Source: Mercurialis annua (lineage: Eukaryota; Streptophyta; Magnoliopsida; Malpighiales; Euphorbiaceae). From it: a stretch of 64,000 nt of DNA. A program made the position numbers and the translations under genes. The first letter of the stretch is position 1; the number at the start of each line of letters is the position of its first letter. Below, one piece after another: positions 39,201 through 48,200 of the stretch. The notes under the pieces were generated by a model. That model was given only the letters and a program-made list of their open reading frames with translations. It was not told where the DNA came from and ran no database searches. The stretch lies in the NCBI RefSeq assembly GCF_937616625.2, contig NC_065576.1, positions 32,948,628 to 33,012,627 on the forward strand, written 5' to 3'.

Positions 39201-42200
39201 ATTTCAAAAATTGTTTAAAACCCTCTACTGTTTTGTTTTGTCATCATCTTTCATATTCTTTTTGTCTCTTTCTATATCTTATTCTCCTCTTTCTTCTTTT
39301 CCTCTTGTTTTTGTTTGTTCTCTACTCATGGCTGAAGGTTATAGATTTGACGTTGCTTCTTTGAGGAAGTTTCCTTATTTGTTACAAGTGGAAGGTTCTT
39401 ATTACCTTTCAAGGTTTTTATGGCGTGCCCAACGAGTTTAACATGGAAGTGCCTAACGATGATGTCTTTTCAAACTCCTTTCCTCCTCCTCTACCTTCAT
39501 TTGTTTTTGAAGAGCAATTGCTAGGTGGTCTTTCTTTTTATTTTCGACTCCTTGATACTTTGTTTCCTTAATGTTTAGGGTATCGCTCTCTTTTAACTAC
39601 ATCCCAACTCCATCCACCAGATAATTTGCTTGAAGTCGCTTTATTATTTTCATGGGAAGCAACTAACGCCGACCCGGTTGCACTATTAGTTCAACTCTCC
39701 TTACAACCGTAGAATTGGTCTTTTTTTACTTTGAGTTTCAGGTGTGGGTCGAAGATGTTTAAGGACATCCCTAATTCTCTGAAAAAATGAAATGACATGT
39801 TCTTCCTCATTTCTTATCCTAGTGAGTCATTTGGGCCCCAGCCTTGGCGCTCACATGTTGAACAGAAGCCTTCTCTTGAAATATCTAAGATTGATCAAGA
39901 CCTTATGAATCGGGTAGGGAATGCCTACTTTGAGAAGACATCATATGCCATTTTGATTAGTGACTACGTCTGGCGTTTGTGTGCTCCTCCTGCTCCTTTA
40001 TTAGAAGATGTCATTCCTTCCACCAGTATGTGTCTCTTTCTGGTTCTCTTTCGGCGTGTTTGGTGTTGCCCCCTTTTTTGTTTTTGTACACATCTTGTCT
40101 TTTTATGCTGTGTAGCCCTCTTTTACCAGCTTATATTGTTCTTACTTGGGGTGAGACGGCTCCGATCGTTTCTCGCAAATGCCATCGGGAAGATTCTATG
40201 GCCTTTCCTTTGAAGAAGAGAGGTGGCCAAAGGAACCTCCTTAGCCGGATATACCTCCTTCTTCTCGGGTTATCTCGGTCGCTAATGATGGGACATCTGT
40301 CTCCATTTCTGCTGAGGTTGCTGAGGATACTCCTTCCCCTTTGGCCCATCCCTTTTCTTCTACGGCTGTGACTATTTCCTTGGTGCCTACAACAGCTTCT
40401 CGTTGTCTCCATGATGACGCACACATCCATTCAACCTCCTCTCCTAAGGCGGTTGGTGATAAAACTGTTGGTGTCCCTAGTGCTTCCGTTCACACCAGTT
40501 CTCATCTCGTTCTACCTTATGGTAACTAACGAAATGACTTGGGCATCCTTCACCAACTTTGATACTTTATTGAGAGGATGGAAACACCATCGTAGTAATG
40601 AATTGTATGATGTCATATCCAATAGTTTTGTACTGTTGGGGTGCGAATTGCACAGGAGAGGTACATTCCCAAGGAATATGAACTGGCGGTGGAGAGTGCT
40701 GACCTCCGATTTATATCTAATCAGGTTAAGTCCGCTATTGCCAATCTGGAGGCTCAAAGAAGACATATTGTTGCTCTGCGGGCTGATCTTCAGAATCTTC
40801 AGTCAAACCATGCTTCTCTTGAGGAGGAGTACAAGGATTCTTGCATCCTTTTTTCCCGTAGGCTGAAGTTATATCGGAGGCAGATCTGAGATTACGCCTT
40901 GGTTGTTAATACAGGTGTAGATACGTCATTCTTAGCTGTTGATGTTAATTTGCTGAAGGAATAAGCTCGTCGTGCTTTGGCTGATTCAAAGAAAGAGGCT
41001 CTTTGCCCGCTGCTCTTCCGAGTTCTTCTCCTGCTCCCGTTCCTACCAGTGCTCCTTCAGTTACTCATCATAATCTTCCTCCTTTATCTTTGGGCTTCTT
41101 GCACCCTTTTCTTCTTAGCCACTAATCGTTCCTGACGCTAGCACGCCTTTTCTGATTTGTCAATTTGAGTTTTTGAACACTCTTAATGGTGGATAGGTGA
41201 TGTAGCTTTTGTTGTTGTTTTTTTTACTAGCTTTGATTACCTAATAGTTGTATTTATACATTTTGCTGATCAATCTTTTTGGAAGTACATCTTGTTTTGT
41301 TTGCTTCTTTCGTTGTGTGTTTCTTCTTTTCTTCTTTGTTTGTTGTTTGTTGTTTTTTTTTTGTTTCTTGCTTTGCTGTTGCTTTATGAGGAGTGTTTCT
41401 CTGGTGATTTGGTCTTTGCTCTGTGAGAAATGTTTCTCAAATTGTTTGGATGTTGCCTCATGAGAAATGTTTCTCATGTGATTTGGATGTGCCTTATGAT
41501 AAATGTTTCTCAAATTTTTTGGCCGTTGCCTTATGAGAAATGTTTCTCATATAATTTGGCTGTTGCCTTTTCAGAAATATTTCTGAAATAATTTTTTTTC
41601 TCGCTTCTATCTTGGTGTTTTTTATTTTGAGGTGAAACTTCATCTCTTCTACTTTTTATTGTTAATTCATTCATAATACATTATTAGATGCTCTATATTC
41701 TAGAACCTAGGTACTTCTTCTCCTTCTCTTGTTTCTAGTCGGTATGCCCCTCTTTTCAGCTGTTTTTTTATGCAATATGGTCCTTCCCAGTTGCTTTGCA
41801 GTTTTTTCACTCCTGTATTGTCTTTGCCTATTTCCGCATCTCGGGGACCAGGTCCCCTATTTGGAATTTGCGGGACCGCACCTTTTTATTTTGGTACCTG
41901 GCTGCTTGGTTACGGTAGGAATCGGCTCTTACACCTGCATGGTTCCTTCTTTCTTCTAATTGATCTATGGATAAGCAATTTTCTTCTTTGTTTGTTTCCT
42001 CATTGAAGTGTCTTATTCTCAGCGTTGGTATTCCGATTTCTACTAGTATAACGGCTTCGGTTTTGTATGTCAGCTTAAAGGGGGTTTACCCGTTACTTTC
42101 CTTGGTGTTGTTCTGTACGCCCATATGACATTGTGTAGTTCTTCTGCCCAGTTCTCTTTTACCTCATCTAGTCTCTTCTTCAACCCTTTGCATATTATCT

Positions 42201-45200
42201 GGTTTGTGACTTCTGCCATTCCGTTTGTTTGCAGGTGTTCTACCAATGTGAATCTTAAGTCTATCCCTAGGTTCTCACAAAAGTCTCTTAATGTGGTGCA
42301 GTCAAACTGTTTGTCGTCGTCTGTTACTAGCGTTTTGGTTATTGCCGAATTGGCAGACCACTTTTCTCTAGAAGAACTCCTCCGCTCTGGCTGCCATTAT
42401 GGTAGATACCACTTTTTCTCCTGCCTATTTCGAATGGTCCACTGCTAAAACGATGAACCCATTCCTTCAATATCAACACCAAGGAACCCATTCATACGAG
42501 TTTCCACAGAAAAATATTGCATGCTTCAATTGATGAACATGGTCAAAAATATTTCTAAACGTTTTAGGGCAGGCCAACCCTTGAACATTCCAACACAATG
42601 CCATCAATGGGATTGACAGACCTGCAAAGTAGGTTCCACCGTTGAAACATTAACAATCTCCTCATCATTATCACACTCAATGATAAGAGATAATGTTTCT
42701 CGTTTTTCAATCTACAAAACATCATCCTCCTTCCCTTTTTGATTTCCTAACCTCGTTGTCTCATTCACAACGATGTTGGAAATATCTAAAAATGGTAATA
42801 TTTTTCCCTATTTCTAAATTGGGGCTTTTTTTAAATATGGTTGCTCGAAAGTTGGGCTTTTCAACTCCTTTATGGACCTGATTTTGAGTCCAATTTTTCT
42901 TTCTCCCCCTTCTTTAAATTTTGACATCATTTGCGCCATAATATCGATTCCATTAGGCTTGTAATCTCTATCAATATCAATCTCTAGTAACACCAACATC
43001 AACTATTTAAATTACGATTATATAGTTACACCAACATCAACTCCTACATATTCTTCAATTTTAAGGATCAAATCTAATTTGTTTTTATGGTTCTCCAATT
43101 TTTACCTCTTTTATGATTCATCTTCCTTGAGTTTTCTCTCCCCGTTGCTAATGATGTATAATCCACTCCAATATCCATACTTCTTCTGTGTCCTCTAACT
43201 AGTCCGTAATTAGTTTTCATTATTTTTTCTCTATTACTATTCGATTGAACTGGAAAAGTTATGATTAGATCATTATACTTATGAAGTGATCCATCATTCC
43301 TCCATATCTAATGACACTCTATTAAAGGATGTCCAATAATACCACAATTATAGGATAATATCACAAATCGGGCAGTCTTCACCTCAATTCCATCATTATC
43401 AACTTTAACTTTCAATCCCCTTTTTAAAGGTTTGGTATTGTTCACTTTCAAATGAATATATTTATCTAAAAAATCCCTTGAAACACTAGGATCCACTTCT
43501 TCGCTCACACCAATATGTGACCCTAAAAAAAAATACTTCTTTATTCGAACACATTAATGATAACTTATGTATTTGAATCAATAATGGAGTTATTGTAAAC
43601 TTCATCTCAACGTAATTTCAAACACAATTAGACTGTCTTATCCCATGGCCCTTCCTCAAGCGCTCGTTTCCTATCTTTTAGAGTCTCAAAGTGTAAAACA
43701 ATAAAACTACTTTTCACTATCTTCACCATTAAAAGTGATTTTTTTTCCACATGTAGCTATTAAGTGTAATGAAGTTATCTCTAGTAATTTTCTCTGTTGA
43801 TTAACACTTTATCAATAAAAAAATTTGCAGTTTTTTGTTCCCCAATTAGTCTAAATATTTCCCAATAGCGCAAAATACATCTATTTTCATTCAAAAGGCG
43901 AACATTTTAAGTGAGTATAATTGTTACAACAAGCCAACGACTACAAGGGAAGCGGCTGACTGCAGTCCCTAGAATTTGATTGTAACATGATCCAAATGAC
44001 ATAACTTGCTCTTGAGGATAGCGATTCTATTTTAGAAAACTTTTCTCATGGAATCATGTTGAGAGGGGAGTTATTATAGCCAAGTGCACCTACTTAAACT
44101 TCTCTATAACCAAAATTTTGGAACACTTACCTAAAATCTGATCACTCTTTATTACCCTAGGAAGTGGTTATCTCTTTTATAGTCAAAATTAGGTTCACAG
44201 GCTAGCTAACAATACAATTTTCAAGCTATCCTCTTTGATTCCCAGTCATGAAGAGTTTCATATTCTTCTTCGCCTACCGTCATCCACACTTTCATTTCTT
44301 ATAGAGGAAGGCTAACTGGTTGCTGGCTAGGATTGTATGAGTGGTAATGATCATCATTCGACCATGATAGACAATGACACAAAGATGTAATATCCATTAA
44401 AAAAAACTCCAAAGAACAAAAACTACTATGTTCTGAGAGCAAACCTATCTGTGAGGCATAACATTTTGTATTTTAAATTATTTTTGAATGATGATTATTT
44501 TGATATTTTTATTTAGTTTAATCTTACAAAAAATACAGATATTTAAAATTGAGCCACATATTATTTAATTAATTGTTAGAAATTTGAATTCTAAAATGTC
44601 TCAACGTAATACTAACTGTATAAATTTTAATTTTAAATTTATTTTTACTTTATTTTATTTCGTACACGTAAAAAGTAAATTAAGATATTTTGAATACAAA
44701 CATATCAATTTTTGAGAGAGACAAAATTGATTATATGTATGATTTATAGAATTGACAATCAATAGAATATATGAATATTCCATATGGAATAGTTATTTCT
44801 TATTATGGTTCATATGTAAAAAGTTAATAATTTTATGAAATTGTAATTCTACATTATTTATGAAATAATATTATATTTAAAATTAAGGAATAACTATTTG
44901 ATTCTTTCGGAATAGATATTATATTTTATATGCAGTGATGAAATCAAAATTTTTGTTCAGATGGGGTAAATTGTTTTGCTTAGTTGAACTATACGTTGTT
45001 CAGCTATTTGTTTAGACCGAGCAGCATAGAGTTTGATTTATTTTTATCTTTTAGACCAAATGACATATTGTTATGCTCAATGTTTTTAAATAATTACTTA
45101 ATTCACTTTAAAACAATTATTTGATACTCATTGATCTCTCGGGTCCGGAGTGAGTCGGCCATTCCATTTTACCCATTCTAGTTTCCCCACTGTCTATATC

Positions 45201-48200
45201 TATTTTATTTTGAGAAGTAAAATATTTTAAAGAAAATATAAGAAAGTGTTGTTTTTGTTAATAAAATGATTCTAAATAGAATTGAAATGAAAATGTGGTG
45301 GGTGCATAGTCAATAATTTTATATAAGAGACTAATTTGATGGATTTTGTTGATGTTAAACCATTAATTGGGTCAATTAGTGGTTTAATGATTGCAGGGAT
45401 GATATTAAAACATGTTGTAGTGATGCATTAGAGGAAACGCGAGAGAAATATGGTTGGAAGGTAAGGCATGATTTGAGACATAAATAATTTTTTTAAGAAA
45501 AAAATTAATGCATCTCTGGACTTGGAACACAGAATTATTTATTTCAATTTTTATTCTTTTGAACAATTAACCCTTAAACTCTTCAATTTTAAATCAGATT
45601 ATCTATAATTGTATTTTTAAAATGTATATAATAAAAACTGGAAACGAGGATGTGAGAAATAAATTAGAGAGTTCACTAATTGTTTCGATAAACTTATCCA
45701 AAACTTAATTTTTTCAATGAAAATCTAAATTATAGGATAATCTAACCTAAAATCGAAAAGTTTAAAAGTTAATTGCTCAAAAAAATTAAAATTAAATTAA
45801 ATGATCATGTGTCACAAATTTAGAGGGCACGTTTTGCAGTAAAAAATATACGTATATTTAGTTTTGAGGGTGAATTAATGTGTGAGACAGACAATAGAGG
45901 TTACGATACCAGAGATTGAAGGGATGCGGCTAGCACATTATATAACAATTGGATCAGAATGCAGCACTTCACTGAGTAGGTATCTCCCCAATGATAATAT
46001 GAAAGAGTTAGGTTGGGACGTGAGGGCTGCACTTTGTGTGTACGGTGCTTTCACCGCCCAAGACTACGTAAAGGCTCAACAACTTAGGTAATAACTAGCA
46101 ATATTTGATTTAATCGTTTCTTTTGAAAGCAATGAATAAATGATGAATTGAATGTATTTTCAGGAATCGCTTAATGAAGTTTCACAAGAGTATATTTGCG
46201 AAAGCGGATGTGATTGTTACACCGACAACAGGGTACGTTGCCGTTCCTTAATTTTGCAAGCGCCAAATACATTTTGGCTCACTAAATGTTAAGTTATTTC
46301 AAAAAAAAAAAACATATTAAACTTATATTCATTATTTGGAAGATATAAATTTTTTATTTTTATTTCATAAAGTTTTTTTTCAATTTTATTTTATTTATTT
46401 GTTGATCTAATTTAAGAATATATATCACGTCAGCAAATATTATCAAATTATATGTCTTATGTAAAATGGAATACTAGCCCGCGTGTCGTATAATTGGGTT
46501 GTTGATGTTATAAATAATTTTAATATTCTAATTCGGATAGCCACATCATCAAAATTAGATCGGAATATCTTTTGAAATAAAATTTGAAATTTAGTGATCT
46601 CCAAAAATAGCCTAATATTAAATATCTTTTTTAAAATAATTTAAAAATTCAGTAACCTCCAATATCTTTGATCTCTAATTGTACATGCTATACATCATGA
46701 TATCATTCTTGCGTGCCATAGCGTAACAGCCTATCCCATTTTGAAGGATGCTCTCCACACCGGAGAGCTTGACTATGTCAATGGAGGTATCACATTATTA
46801 TTATTGTTATTATTATTATTATTATTATTATTTGTTATTATTATTATCATTATTATTTTCCTTTTGAATATTATACTACAACACATATTTACCCACTTTT
46901 TCATTTTTCTTCAGCTGCATTGGTTCGGTATCAGATTGCAGGAAATTTTCTAGGATTGCCAGCTGTTACTATTCCTGTAATCATATGCTATTTCTTTTTT
47001 AGTTTAATTATTAAAAAAACACCCCATTTTTTCTAACTTTTTTTTGTTTATGGTCCAAATTTTTAAAATAATAAACTTTAACCAATTTTTTATTTTTCAA
47101 TTTTAATTACAGTAATTTATTTAAAGGTGAGAGAAAATATTCAAATATATCTTTTATATTTGAAATTTTTAATGGTAAAAAAACAAATTATATTTATGAA
47201 ATAATATGAAAGATATATTTAGATATTTGTTCACTTTAATTTGAACAAAAGTCTAGAATTCAAACTGAAAATTAAAATAAGGACTAAATCTTCTAATTTA
47301 AAAAGTTTGGACATAAAAAAATCAAAAAAATCAAATACTTTTAGATAATTAACCCTTTTTATACATTTTATCTCTTTTTCTACTATTAATGAATATACTG
47401 GTTTCAATTTTTAGGTTGGATATGATAATATGGGCTTGCCTATAGGTCTCCAATTTATAGGCAAACCATGGTCTGAACCTACATTAATTGACATTGCATT
47501 TGCTATGCAGGTACATTCACTTATTTTCAGATTTAGTTTTTCTCATTACATATCTTTTGTTTTCCTATTTCTCCCTAAAATGTTCCTTTTTTCTTTAATT
47601 ATACACAAGAATCCTAATCATATCGAGTCGAATAGTTTAAAATATTATATTACATGGTGCGCGGTTATAAATTTATGGAGAAATCTATTTTGAGGTCCTT
47701 AAACTATACATTTTTGGTTCATTAGATCTCTTATCTTCTATTTGACTTTTTCGGGTCCTTAAACTTTCATTTTTTAATTAATCAGGTCCCTCAACTTTAA
47801 TTTGCCTTTTTCAAGTTCCTAATTGTTTATATTTTGGTTCATTGGATCCTTAAATAGATCTTCGTTTAAGGACCTAATGAACCAAAAAACACAAATTTAA
47901 AGACCTGAGAAAATCAAATAGAAGTTGATAGATCTGATGAACCAAAAAATAAATGTTTAAGGATTTGAGAAAGTTAAATAAAAGTTGAAGCACTTAATGA
48001 AACAAAATATGAAAGTTTAAGGATTTTAAAATGGGTTAAACCTAAATTAATTGTATATATTGTTTTTTCTTTTTAGTAAATCTAATAAAGTTAGAAATGA
48101 AAATTTTATTTTGAAAGTATCTAAAAATTTAAATCTGTTTTAAAATTATTATTTTTGCGGGACTTTGTCTGTCGGCATATAATTGATTTTTTTTTTTATA

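Larger units (their letters stand above)
39150..42447 (-). mobile_element. Decayed Tat-like gypsy element, minus strand, inserted in the old LINE
   Basis: Minus-strand integrase fragments lie at 42440-41690; an opposite-strand ORF remnant lies downstream of them at 39310-40890. This repeats the layout of the intact Tat element (integrase, then antisense ORF). No LTRs were recognised. It separates LINE endonuclease-start sequence (42450-42680) from LINE RT sequence (below 39110). Confidence 0.65.

Noticed and set aside
41248..41463. Small Phe/Leu/Cys-rich protein
   Set aside because: Low-complexity T-rich DNA next to the hairpin array; no support for coding.
45391..45460. Alternative FAAH exon 10 starting after TTGCAG at 45396
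   Set aside because: It would need an extra exon to fix the phase and would drop WFND, which is encoded just upstream (45380) and follows YGE in the family.
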